64,000 nt of DNA from Citreimonas salinaria (GTDB lineage Bacteria; Pseudomonadota; Alphaproteobacteria; Rhodobacterales; Rhodobacteraceae): the NCBI RefSeq assembly GCF_900107235.1, contig NZ_FNPF01000014.1, positions 45,137 to 109,136 on the forward strand, in the 5' to 3' direction. This document shows positions 48,755 to 56,983 of this stretch, in pieces (within the stretch, counting starts at the first letter, position 1; each line of letters starts with the position of its first letter). The notes below the pieces were generated by a model. That model saw only the letters and a program-made list of their open reading frames with translations. It was not told the DNA's origin and ran no database searches. The translations under genes were made by a program, and so were the position numbers.

Positions 48755-49719
48755 TCGGGCTGATCTCGTACCTGGTGTTCTTCACCACCGTTGCGACGAT
48801 CCTGTCGATCGCGGTGCTGGGGCTGAACCTGCAATGGGGCAACACCGGGCTGTTCAACGGTGGCGTGGCCGCGTTCTTCGGCGCCGGCGCCTATGGTACG
48901 CTGATCCTGGGCGGGACGCCGCAGGAAGGCCATATCGGCGGCTTCGCCCTGCCCTACCCCGTGGCGCTGGCGGGCGGCATGGCCGCGGCCGGGCTGTTGG
49001 CGTGGCTGGTCGGGCGGCTGACGCTGAAACTGCGGCACGACTACCTCGCCATCGCGACCTTCGGCGTCGCCGTCACCTTCGAGAACGTCATGCGCAATGC
49101 CGAATGGCTGTCGGGCGGCGCGCGCGGCCTGCGCGGTTTCGACCGGCCCTTGCAGGAGCTGTTCGCGTCGCCGCTGGCCTACAACGCGGTCTTCCTGGGC
49201 TTCGTCGTGGTGCTGCTGGTGGCGACTTACGCGTTCCTGCAGCGCCTCGTCGCGTCGCCCTTCGGCCGCCTGCTGCGCGCCATCCGCGAGGACGAGGAGG
49301 CGGCGCAATCGCTCGGCAAGTCGCCCGCGCGCGTGCGGCTGATCTCGTTCGTCACGGGCTCGGTCATCATGGGGCTGGCCGGCGGGCTCTACGGGACGTT
49401 CTACGCCTTCGTCAGCCCGCAGGACGTGCTGCCGATCCTGACCTTCCAGATCTGGGCCATGCTGATCGTGGGCGGCGCGGGCAACAACCGCGGCGCGATC
49501 CTCGGCGCCTTCCTGATCTGGGGCGCGTGGACCGCCAGCGGCTGGGCGCTGTCGCGATATGCCCCGGTCGAGGCGCAGATCTATGCCGGATCGATCCAGT
49601 ATGTTCTGATTGGATCGGTGATCGTGGGCATGCTTCTGTGGCGACCGCAGGGGCTGTTTCCGGAACGGCTGGTGGTGTCGCAACGGGGGCGTCACCCCGT
49701 GCCCGCCGCCGCCGAATGA
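48751..49719 (+). CDS. livM: Branched-chain-type ABC transporter permease (LivM-like)
   Basis: A 322-residue permease with the LivM hallmarks GLNLQWGNTGLFNGGVAAFFG, ATFGVAVTFENVMRNAEWLS and AIREDEEAAQSLGKSPARVR cytoplasmic loop. It completes the pore with LivH. The binding-protein gene follows after 34 bases that include an AGGGAG ribosome site. Confidence 0.92.
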   Translation: MIGLISYLVFFTTVATILSIAVLGLNLQWGNTGLFNGGVAAFFGAGAYGTLILGGTPQEGHIGGFALPYPVALAGGMAAAGLLAWLVGRLTLKLRHDYLAIATFGVAVTFENVMRNAEWLSGGARGLRGFDRPLQELFASPLAYNAVFLGFVVVLLVATYAFLQRLVASPFGRLLRAIREDEEAAQSLGKSPARVRLISFVTGSVIMGLAGGLYGTFYAFVSPQDVLPILTFQIWAMLIVGGAGNNRGAILGAFLIWGAWTASGWALSRYAPVEAQIYAGSIQYVLIGSVIVGMLLWRPQGLFPERLVVSQRGRHPVPAAAE

Positions 49720-49753
49720 CAAGATAAAAACCAACCGAAACAGGGAGACTGAC

Positions 49754-51028
49754 ATGACGAACAATAGGACCAGGCGGCGCGCCGGTGCGGCGCTGGCGCT
49801 CGCCTTGGGCGCGGCGGGAATCGCCACTGGCGCCGCGGCGCAGGATTGCACGACCAAGGTGGGCGCGGTGCTGCCGACCTCGGTCGACTGGGGCCGGCCG
49901 ATCGCGGAGACGGCGCAATGGGTCGTCGACCAGGTGAACGAGGCCGGCGGCGTGAACGACTGCCAGGTCGAGATGATCCTGCGCGACACGCAGGTCGATC
50001 CCAAGGTCGGCGTCGACGCCGCCAAGGCGCTGGTCGATCTCGACGGGGTGCAGCTGCTGATCGGCGCGGTGTCGTCGGGCGTGTCGCTGCCGATCCTGAC
50101 CTCGGTCACGGTGCCGGCGGGCGTGATGCAGATGTCGTGCTGCACGTCCTCGACCGCCCTGACCGAGCTTGCCAAGGAGGGCAAGACCAACGGGCTGTGG
50201 TTCCGCACCTTCGCCACCAGCGGCGTGCAGGCCGCCGTGGGCGCCAAGGTGGCGCAGGACCAGGGCTGGAAGAAGGTCGCCGTGTTCTACAAGAACGACG
50301 ACTGGGGCCAGGACATCGGCAAGCTGGTGGCTCAGAACCTCGAATCCATGGGGATCGAGGTGACGGCGCAGGTTGCAATCAACGACGGCCAGCCCAGCTA
50401 TCGTGCCGAGGCGGCCAGCGCGCTGTCGGGCCAGCCCGACGCGGTCTACATGGCGCTCTACCCCAACGAGGGCACGGCCACGGCGCGCGAATGGCTGGCG
50501 CTGGGCGGCACGCAGAACATGATCCTCGCGAACTCGCTCAAGTCCGAGGAATTCCGCGAGAACGTCGGGATGCAGTACCTGGAGAATGCCTGGGGGACCG
50601 ACACCGCCTCGCCCCGCGCGGACAGCGCCACGGCCTTCGTCGACGCCTACGAGGCGCGCTTCGACAGCCCGCCGAACGGGCCCGGCCTCGCCAACAGCTA
50701 CGACGCGACGATGATCGCGCTGATGGCGATGGAAGCCGCCGGCGAAGACGCCACGGGCGCCGAGATCGCGGCCGCCGTGCCGCGCGTCACCGATCCCGAG
50801 GGCACGCCGGTCACGGCCGATGCCGAAGGCTTCGCCAAGGCTGCCGAGATCTTCGCCGAGGGCGGCAACGTGATGTACCAGGGCGCCACCGGCAACGTGC
50901 GCTTCGACGAGTACGGCGACGTGTCGGCCCCGGCGGTGATCTGGAAGTTCACCGAGGACGGGATCGAAGAGGTCGAGTACCTGTCGCTTGAAGAGGTGAA
51001 CGACTTCATGGCGTCCCTGCAGGACTGA
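49754..51028 (+). CDS. ABC transporter periplasmic substrate-binding protein (HAAT family)
   Basis: A 424-residue periplasmic protein of the Leu/Ile/Val-binding family. The signal peptide is MTNNRTRRRAGAALALALGAAGIATGAAA with cleavage before QDCTT. The mature part shows KVGAVLPTSVDWG, LIGAVSSGVSLPILTSV and WKKVAVFYKNDDWGQDI. In the ligand region CCTSST (MSCCTSSTAL) replaces the commoner SAT/ASN-type loop. Its ligand is therefore probably not a simple branched-chain amino acid. Last gene of the operon; a strong terminator follows. Confidence 0.88.
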   Translation: MTNNRTRRRAGAALALALGAAGIATGAAAQDCTTKVGAVLPTSVDWGRPIAETAQWVVDQVNEAGGVNDCQVEMILRDTQVDPKVGVDAAKALVDLDGVQLLIGAVSSGVSLPILTSVTVPAGVMQMSCCTSSTALTELAKEGKTNGLWFRTFATSGVQAAVGAKVAQDQGWKKVAVFYKNDDWGQDIGKLVAQNLESMGIEVTAQVAINDGQPSYRAEAASALSGQPDAVYMALYPNEGTATAREWLALGGTQNMILANSLKSEEFRENVGMQYLENAWGTDTASPRADSATAFVDAYEARFDSPPNGPGLANSYDATMIALMAMEAAGEDATGAEIAAAVPRVTDPEGTPVTADAEGFAKAAEIFAEGGNVMYQGATGNVRFDEYGDVSAPAVIWKFTEDGIEEVEYLSLEEVNDFMASLQD

Positions 51029-51044
51029 GATTCTTGCAGCGTGG

Positions 51045-51075
51045 AACCCGCGGGGCGCCTGCCCCGCGGGTTTTT
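51045..51075 (+). terminator. Terminator of the transporter operon
   Basis: AACCCGCGGGGC (51045-51056) pairs perfectly with GCCCCGCGGGTT (51061-51072) around GCCT, followed by TTT. It is 16 bases after the binding-protein stop. Confidence 0.88.
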
Positions 51076-51384
51076 CATGCGCGGGCGATCGGCGGCAGGC
51101 TTCACAGTGAAGCCCGAACCTTCTTCAGAATGGTGTCGCCGCTTAAGGTCCGCGCCTTGCCGACAGCTTCGGGATGCGCGACAGCAACGACATTCGCCTG
51201 CCGCTCCCGTTGACAGGAACCCGGTCCGCGGTGACTCTGCCTGCTGAAACCGGCGGGGCGGAGGACAGGCATTGGCAAACAGGCTTGCGATTCCCGGCAT
51301 CGCCAAGACCATGCTGAGCGGACGGCGATCCGCGGGGTCTTCGTGCGGACGTGGCCTTGCCTTCATTAGCCATGAGCAGCCGGC
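51076..51384. other. Gene-free region before the di-haem peroxidase gene
   Basis: About 310 bases with no gene. It contains a perfect palindrome GGCTTCAC-A-GTGAAGCC (51098-51114) and a TTGACA hexamer (51210-51215) without a clear -10. These may belong to control of the peroxidase gene. Nothing else was recognised. Confidence 0.55.
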
Positions 51385-52704
51385 ATGAAGCGGACGGCCA
51401 TCTTCGTGGTCGCCCTGGGCCTCGCCGCGACAGGGGCGCGCGGCGGCGGGTCGGAGTTGCCGGACCCGGTTGGCGATGCCGATTTCGTCGAGGTCGATCC
51501 CGAGCAGGCCGAACTGGGCCGGCTTCTGTTCTGGGACCCGATCCTGTCGGGCAACCGCAACATCTCGTGCGGGACCTGCCATCATCCGCGCTTCGGCACC
51601 TCGGACGGGCTGAGCCTCGGGATGGGCGAAGGGGGCAGCGGGGTGGGGCCGGACCGCATCGGCGAGCCGGCGAACCCGCCCGAAGAGCGCATCCCGCGCA
51701 ACGCACCGGGCCTGTGGAACCTCGGCGCGCACGAGTTCACGGTGCTCTTCCACGACGGGCGGATCGAGGCCGATCCCGCGCGGCCCAGCGGCCTGCGCAC
51801 GCCGATGGGGGTCGAGATGGAGCAGGGCTTTTCCGGCGTCCTGTCTGCACAGACGATGTTCCCCGTGCTCAGCGACGACGAGATGGCCGGCCACTACAGC
51901 GAAAACGAGGTCTCGAAGGCCGCGCGCATGGGGCGGATCACCGGGGAAGGCGGCGCCTGGGCGATCCTGTCCGAGCGCGTGGCGGCGATACCGGAGTACA
52001 CCGACCGCTTCGCACGGGTCGACCCCGAGATCGCCGCCGGCCGCGCGATCCACTTCACCGACATCTCGGACGCCATCGCCGCGTTCATGGCGCATGAATG
52101 GCGCGCCGACGACAGCCCCTTCGACCGGCACCTTCGCAAAGAGGCGCCTCTGACCGGCGCGGCGGCGGACGGCATGGCATTGTTCTACGGCGAGGCAGCC
52201 TGCATCACCTGCCACTCGGGGCCGTTCCAGACGGACCACGGGTTCCACGCCATGGGCGTGCCGCAATTCGGCCCGGGCAAGCGCGCCGCCTTCGAGGATC
52301 ATGCGCAGGATATCGGGCGGATGCGCGTGACGGGGCGGGCCGAGGACGCCTACCGCTTCCGTACGCCCAGCCTGCGCAACGTCACGATGACCGCGCCCTA
52401 TGGGCATTCCGGCGCGTATGCCGACCTCCGCAGCTTCCTGTCCGACCACGGACGGGGCGAGGCGGCGGCGTTCGACCGCAGCCGCGCGGTGCTGCCCCGC
52501 ATGGAGGTCGAGGACTGGCGGGCGCTGGATGATCCGGCCGAGCGAGCTGCCATCGCCGCCGCGGCCGAGACCTTCCCGCCGCTCGACGGAACGCAGATGG
52601 ACGCGATCCTGGCCTTTCTTGCGGCGCTGACCGACGAGGGCGCCGCGGCGGGTCGCCTCGGCATTCCGGACGCGGTTCCGAGCGGCCTGAAGGTCGACAA
52701 GTAG
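51385..52704 (+). CDS. Di-haem cytochrome c peroxidase/MauG-family protein
   Basis: A 439-residue periplasmic protein. A signal peptide (MKRTAIFVVALGLAATGARG) is followed by two haem-c sites: CGTCH at 62-66 and CITCH at 273-277. Further landmarks are FWDPILSGNRNISC, APGLWNLGAHE, FHDGRI and RTPSLRNVTMTAPYGHSGAY. Members reduce hydrogen peroxide or act as MauG-like maturation enzymes; which applies is not clear. It is convergent with the CRTAC1 gene, 37 bases away. Confidence 0.88.
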   Translation: MKRTAIFVVALGLAATGARGGGSELPDPVGDADFVEVDPEQAELGRLLFWDPILSGNRNISCGTCHHPRFGTSDGLSLGMGEGGSGVGPDRIGEPANPPEERIPRNAPGLWNLGAHEFTVLFHDGRIEADPARPSGLRTPMGVEMEQGFSGVLSAQTMFPVLSDDEMAGHYSENEVSKAARMGRITGEGGAWAILSERVAAIPEYTDRFARVDPEIAAGRAIHFTDISDAIAAFMAHEWRADDSPFDRHLRKEAPLTGAAADGMALFYGEAACITCHSGPFQTDHGFHAMGVPQFGPGKRAAFEDHAQDIGRMRVTGRAEDAYRFRTPSLRNVTMTAPYGHSGAYADLRSFLSDHGRGEAAAFDRSRAVLPRMEVEDWRALDDPAERAAIAAAAETFPPLDGTQMDAILAFLAALTDEGAAAGRLGIPDAVPSGLKVDK

Positions 52705-52741
52705 GTGCGGAGCGGGCACCTTCCGGCGCGCACCTGAGGCG

Positions 52742-54352
52742 TCAGCGTGCCTCGATCCCGATGCCTTCGGCGTTGCGCGTGGCAATGACGGAGTCTCCGG
52801 CCGCGACGGGGGACCAGGGCGCGGCGGACCCGTTCGGCCAGATCACGCGGATCTCCGCCGTGCCGGCCGACCCGATCCCGAAATGCAGCGGGCCCGCGAC
52901 ACCGCCGGCATGCCCGCCGCCTACGGTCACCTCCTGCCGCTGGACCTCGTCGCCTTTCCGCAGCTCGACCCACGCGCCGACGGCGAAATGGTTCGCTCCG
53001 GGCTGTCGCGGCTCGATTGTGACGGCGTTCCCGGCGTCCGCCGTCACGTTGCGCCAGATCTCCATCGGCGCCCGCCGGTTCACCACCACGAGATCGAGAC
53101 GCCCGTCGAGGTCGAGGTCCGCCAAGGCCGCGCCCCGCGCACGTGCCGTGCTGGCCACGCCGGCCACGTCCGCCGCCTCGGAGAATCGGCCGTCGGCGCC
53201 CTGCATCAGCAGGTTGTTCGGATCCTCCATCGCGAGGCCGGGCATCTGGTCGACATTGCCCTTGGCGATGAAGAGATCGGCGCGGCCGTCATTGTCCACG
53301 TCCCCGAACTGCGCGTGCCAGCCGGTCGAGGGCCGTCCGTCGTCGCCGACGAAGGGCCGCTGGGCGTAGGTGCCGATCTCGTACGGCGCCGCGGCGTAGG
53401 TGCCGTCGGGCTGCGCGATCTGGAGAAGCTGGTCGCCCATCGAGGTCAGCATCACCTCGGGCAGCCCGTCGCCGGTCAGGTCGCGGCTGGCGATCCCCAT
53501 GCCCCACAGCGAGACCCGCTGCCAGCCGTCCCCCTCGGTCAGGAAGCGGCGCTCGACCAGGTCCCACATCTGTTCGTGCCCGCCGCGGACGTAGTAGTGG
53601 CGGTCGTTGGAAATCCGCAGGCCCGTCCTCCCCCGCGCACCGTCCGAGAACAGCATCGACAGCGCGCAGAATCCCGGTTCGAGCGCCTCGGGCGCACCGA
53701 AGCGCGCGCCCGCCGGGTGGATCAGGACGTTGGCATCGCAGGTGCCGAAGGGCCCGTCGGGATCGTCCCGGTCGACGTAGTTTCCAAAGGCGAGGGTCGG
53801 CAGCGCGGCGCCGGGCTCCCACGTGGCCGAGAAGGCCGTCGTCCAGGCATTGCCCGCGGCGATCCCCAGCGCATCGCCGCGGTCGGCGAAACCGCAAGCG
53901 CCGTCACCCTTCAGCATCACGTTCGGCCCGGCGCGAAGCACCGCGAGGTCGAGGATTCCGTCGGCGTCGAGATCCAGCGGATAGGCTCCGGTCACCCCGG
54001 TCAGTTCCGGAACGTCAGCCTCGCGGAACCGGAGTTCGTCGGTCGTTACATTGACGAACAGGCGGGCGCGGTTCTCGCCCCCAGCCACGAACAGGTCGGG
54101 CAGCGCATCAGCGTTGCAGTCGAGGACCGCGACCCCGCCGCCGACGAAGTGCTCCCAGCCGCCGGCATAAACGTGAGGCGAAGGCAGCGACGCCGACGCG
54201 TCCTCGAACCGCGGAGCGGCGGAGGCGCAGGAGGCCGTCACAATCGCGACAACCGGCACGACAGCGGCCAAAGGGCCGGTACGCCGCCGTTCGCGCCGGC
54301 CCGTGGTTCCTTCGTGGCGCGCCCGCCCTCGCCCGCCGCATGATCCGCTCAT
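52742..54352 (-). CDS. CRTAC1-family lipoprotein with FG-GAP/VCBS repeats
   Basis: A 536-residue extracytoplasmic protein. After a long basic N terminus and a hydrophobic segment, VTASC provides a likely lipobox. At least five calcium-binding blades are visible: LDCNADALPDLFVAGG, LDLDADGILDLAVL, DLTGDGLPEVMLTS, FGDVDNDGRADLFIAKG and LADLDLDGRLDLVVVN, a beta-propeller of the integrin-alpha type. The C terminus has an ASPIC/UnbV domain (VGGGHAGGVAGPLHFGIG). Its ATG overlaps the ROK stop by four bases. The role is unknown; carbohydrate or protein binding at the surface is possible. Confidence 0.85.
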   Translation of the reverse strand: MSGSCGGRGRARHEGTTGRRERRRTGPLAAVVPVVAIVTASCASAAPRFEDASASLPSPHVYAGGWEHFVGGGVAVLDCNADALPDLFVAGGENRARLFVNVTTDELRFREADVPELTGVTGAYPLDLDADGILDLAVLRAGPNVMLKGDGACGFADRGDALGIAAGNAWTTAFSATWEPGAALPTLAFGNYVDRDDPDGPFGTCDANVLIHPAGARFGAPEALEPGFCALSMLFSDGARGRTGLRISNDRHYYVRGGHEQMWDLVERRFLTEGDGWQRVSLWGMGIASRDLTGDGLPEVMLTSMGDQLLQIAQPDGTYAAAPYEIGTYAQRPFVGDDGRPSTGWHAQFGDVDNDGRADLFIAKGNVDQMPGLAMEDPNNLLMQGADGRFSEAADVAGVASTARARGAALADLDLDGRLDLVVVNRRAPMEIWRNVTADAGNAVTIEPRQPGANHFAVGAWVELRKGDEVQRQEVTVGGGHAGGVAGPLHFGIGSAGTAEIRVIWPNGSAAPWSPVAAGDSVIATRNAEGIGIEAR

Positions 54353-55626
54353 CGGACCGCGCCCCCGTTCAGCAGGATCGGGGTTGCCATGTCGAGCGCC
54401 AGCGCCGCGGCGCCTTGGGCCCACAGCAGGTCGCCCCAGGCGTGGATCTCGACCTTCGGGTCATTTCGGCCGTGGGTGAGGGTCAGGGCCGTCATCTCGG
54501 CCAGCACCTCCTCGGCGTAGAGATAATCGTACTGCATCCGTTCGCCCGAAAGCAGGATCAAGCCGGGATCGAACAGGTTCACGACATTCGCCAGCCCGAT
54601 GGACAGGTACCGCCCGGCCCGACCGAAGATGGCGCGCGCTTCCGAGTTCCCGGCCTTGGCGTGGGCGTAGAGGGATTCGAGGATCACAGGCGTCGAGCGC
54701 AGACCGGCGTCGGGCCAGTTCAGGGCGGTCGAGGCCTCGCGCACCAGGGCGTAATCGGCCACGTAGGCTTCCAGGCATCCTCGCTGACCGCACCGACACA
54801 GCGCGCCGTCGGGCTGCACCTTGGTGTGCCCAAGCTCCATTCCCAGCCCCTGCGCACCCCGGAACAGGCGGTGATTGAGCACCAGCCCCATCCCGACGCC
54901 GTGCTCGATCGTGACCACGGCGAAGTCCGACATGTGGCGTCCCGCGCCGAACCAGAGTTCGGCCAGCGTGACCAGATTGGCATCGTTATCGATACAGACC
55001 AGGCCGCCGATCCGGTCGGCCAGTTGCTCGGCGAAGGGTACGTCGCGTTCGTGCATGAGCGGAGACCAAAGGACGCGGCCGGCCTCGTGCGCGACGACTC
55101 CCGGCAGGCCCAGGCCGGTCGCCGCGAGGTCGGTGGCGGCCAGCCCCGCCTGCTCCAGCGCCATCTTCAAAGCCGCCTCGGCGCCATCGATCAGCGTCTC
55201 GACCCGATGCCGCCCCGGCTCTGCCTCGATGACCGCCTCGCCGAGCCGCCGACCGGAGGCGTCGATCACGACGGCGCTGTGCGCCCGGTCCGACAGCTTC
55301 AGCCCTGCGACCGCCCCGGCACCCGGCCTGACGCCGAGCGCGACCGGCGGGCGGCCCCTCCCGCTGTCGGCGCTCCTTCGTGGGCGCGGATGCTCCTGGA
55401 TCATTCCCAGATCGATCAGTTCGGCCACGACGGCCGTCACGGAGCCGGGACTCACCCCCAGATCCTTGGCCACGTCGGCCCGGCTGATCAGACCGTTGGC
55501 CCGGATGTGTTCGAACGCCTGCTGGCGCAGCGGCCGGCCGGCCGGCCCGGCGGGCAGTGTCAACGGACCGCAACCGAGAGACCGCCTGTCCTTTTCGTGG
55601 ATCTCGATATCTGGCGCGGCGCCCAC
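54349..55626 (-). CDS. xylR: ROK-family repressor, probable xylose regulator
   Basis: A 425-residue ROK transcription factor. N-terminal winged HTH (residues about 35-90, LISRADVAKDLGVSPGSVTAVV), then a sugar-kinase-like domain with GLPGVVAHEAGRVLWSP, CIDNDANLVTLAELWFGAG and the zinc motif CRCGQRGCLEAY. Starts at GTG 55626 with AAGGA upstream. It is divergent from xylF, and ROK proteins of this kind repress xylose genes until xylose binds. Co-transcribed with the CRTAC1 lipoprotein gene, an unusual partner. Confidence 0.88.
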   Translation of the reverse strand: MGAAPDIEIHEKDRRSLGCGPLTLPAGPAGRPLRQQAFEHIRANGLISRADVAKDLGVSPGSVTAVVAELIDLGMIQEHPRPRRSADSGRGRPPVALGVRPGAGAVAGLKLSDRAHSAVVIDASGRRLGEAVIEAEPGRHRVETLIDGAEAALKMALEQAGLAATDLAATGLGLPGVVAHEAGRVLWSPLMHERDVPFAEQLADRIGGLVCIDNDANLVTLAELWFGAGRHMSDFAVVTIEHGVGMGLVLNHRLFRGAQGLGMELGHTKVQPDGALCRCGQRGCLEAYVADYALVREASTALNWPDAGLRSTPVILESLYAHAKAGNSEARAIFGRAGRYLSIGLANVVNLFDPGLILLSGERMQYDYLYAEEVLAEMTALTLTHGRNDPKVEIHAWGDLLWAQGAAALALDMATPILLNGGAVR

Positions 55627-55753
55627 TGCGTGATTCCTTCAGGTCGTGAACTTATAAAGCACGGCCGCGCCTAGCGAACGACGCCGAGAATGCCTTGAGC
55701 GCGACATTCATAGCAGTAATTGGGATGAATCCTATTCTTCGCTCGCTCGGCGG

Positions 55754-55770
55754 GTCAAATTAATTTTGAC
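55754..55770. promoter_or_regulatory. Putative ROK operator upstream of xylF
   Basis: GTCAAA (55754-55759) and TTTGAC (55765-55770) flank TTAAT, an AT-rich palindrome in an otherwise GC-rich gap. It overlaps a TTGACA hexamer (55766-55771) that may be the xylF -35, so a bound ROK repressor would block polymerase. The -10 is weak. Confidence 0.5.
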
Positions 55771-55859
55771 AATCGAACGAATTCTGGCCATCGTGCCACC
55801 GTATCCGGCGAGGAGGCCGGGGGCCCGCCGTGGCGGGAATCAAATGGGAGGATTTATTC

Positions 55860-56888
55860 ATGCGTAAGGCATTTCTGCTCGCCGCGCTTTCGACGAGCGT
55901 TTCTGCGACGGCCCTGATGGCTCAGGATGACCTGACCGTCGGCGTCAGCTGGTCCAACTTCCAGGAAGAGCGCTGGAAGACCGACGAAGCCGCCATCCGC
56001 GAGGCGCTCGAGGCCGCCGGGGCCGAGTACATCTCGACCGACGCCCAGTCCTCGTCGGCGAAACAACTTTCGGACGTCGAGAGCCTGATCGCCCAGGGCG
56101 CCGACGCGTTGATCATCCTCGCGCAGGACGCGGACGCCATCCAGCCGGCGGTGCAGGCCGCATCGGACGAAGGCATTCCGGTCGTCGGTTACGATCGCCT
56201 GATCGACGATCCGCGCGCCTTCTACCTGACCTTCGACAACATCGAGGTCGGCCGCATGCAGGCCCGCGCGGTGCTCGAGGAGCAGCCCACCGGCAACTAC
56301 GTCATGATCAAGGGCTCGCCCACCGATCCGAACGCGGATTTCCTGCGCCAAGGCCAGGGCGAAGTGCTCGAGGAGGCAATCGCAGCAGGTGACATCACCA
56401 TCGTGGCCGAAGCCTATACCGACGGCTGGCTGCCCGCCAACGCGCAGCGCAACATGGAGCAGATCCTGACGGCCCAGGCCAACGACGTCGATGCCGTCGT
56501 CGCCTCGAACGACGGCACGGCCGGCGGCGTCGTCGCCGCGCTGACCGCGCAGGGCATGGATGGCATCCCGGTCTCGGGCCAGGACGCCGATCACGCCGCC
56601 CTGAATCGCGTGGCGCAGGGCACCCAGACCGTTTCCGTGTGGAAGGACAGCCGGGATCTCGGCCGCCGCGCCGGCGAGATCGCCGTGGAACTGGCCGGTG
56701 GCGCCAGCCTCGCCGAGGTCGAAGGCGCCGAGGAATGGGAATCGCCGGCCGGCACGACCCTCTGGGCGCAGTTCCTCGAGCCGGTCCCGATCACGCAGGA
56801 CAACCTCGACGTCGTCGTCGACGCCGGCTGGATCTCGCAAGAGGCGCTCTGCCAGGGCGTCGAGGGCGGACCCGCACCCTGCAACTGA
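55860..56888 (+). CDS. xylF: D-xylose ABC transporter substrate-binding protein
   Basis: A 342-residue periplasmic binding protein. Signal peptide MRKAFLLAALSTSVSATALMA, cleaved before QDDLT. Xylose-binding landmarks are VGVSWSNFQEERWKTDEAAI, VVGYDRLI, KGSPTDPNADFLRQGQ and VSGQDADHAALNRVAQG. ATG 55860 follows GGGAGGA; the in-frame start 30 bases upstream would spoil the signal peptide. First gene of the xyl operon; a stable hairpin separates it from xylH. Confidence 0.93.
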   Translation: MRKAFLLAALSTSVSATALMAQDDLTVGVSWSNFQEERWKTDEAAIREALEAAGAEYISTDAQSSSAKQLSDVESLIAQGADALIILAQDADAIQPAVQAASDEGIPVVGYDRLIDDPRAFYLTFDNIEVGRMQARAVLEEQPTGNYVMIKGSPTDPNADFLRQGQGEVLEEAIAAGDITIVAEAYTDGWLPANAQRNMEQILTAQANDVDAVVASNDGTAGGVVAALTAQGMDGIPVSGQDADHAALNRVAQGTQTVSVWKDSRDLGRRAGEIAVELAGGASLAEVEGAEEWESPAGTTLWAQFLEPVPITQDNLDVVVDAGWISQEALCQGVEGGPAPCN

Positions 56889-56911
56889 TCGCCTGAGCGA
56901 TCATCGTCCCA

Positions 56912-56939
56912 GGCGGGGGCCGGTAGTCCGGTCCCCGCC
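56912..56939 (+). promoter_or_regulatory. Intercistronic hairpin between xylF and xylH
   Basis: GGCGGGGGCCGG (56912-56923) pairs with CCGGTCCCCGCC (56928-56939), 12 pairs with one G-U, around TAGT. No T-run follows. Such structures after binding-protein genes are known to stabilise the upstream mRNA or cut read-through, so that more XylF than permease is made. Confidence 0.6.
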
Positions 56940-56983
56940 GAACCGGCGTTCGCCGCGCCCCGACACCCCGGAAGGCAATCCCT

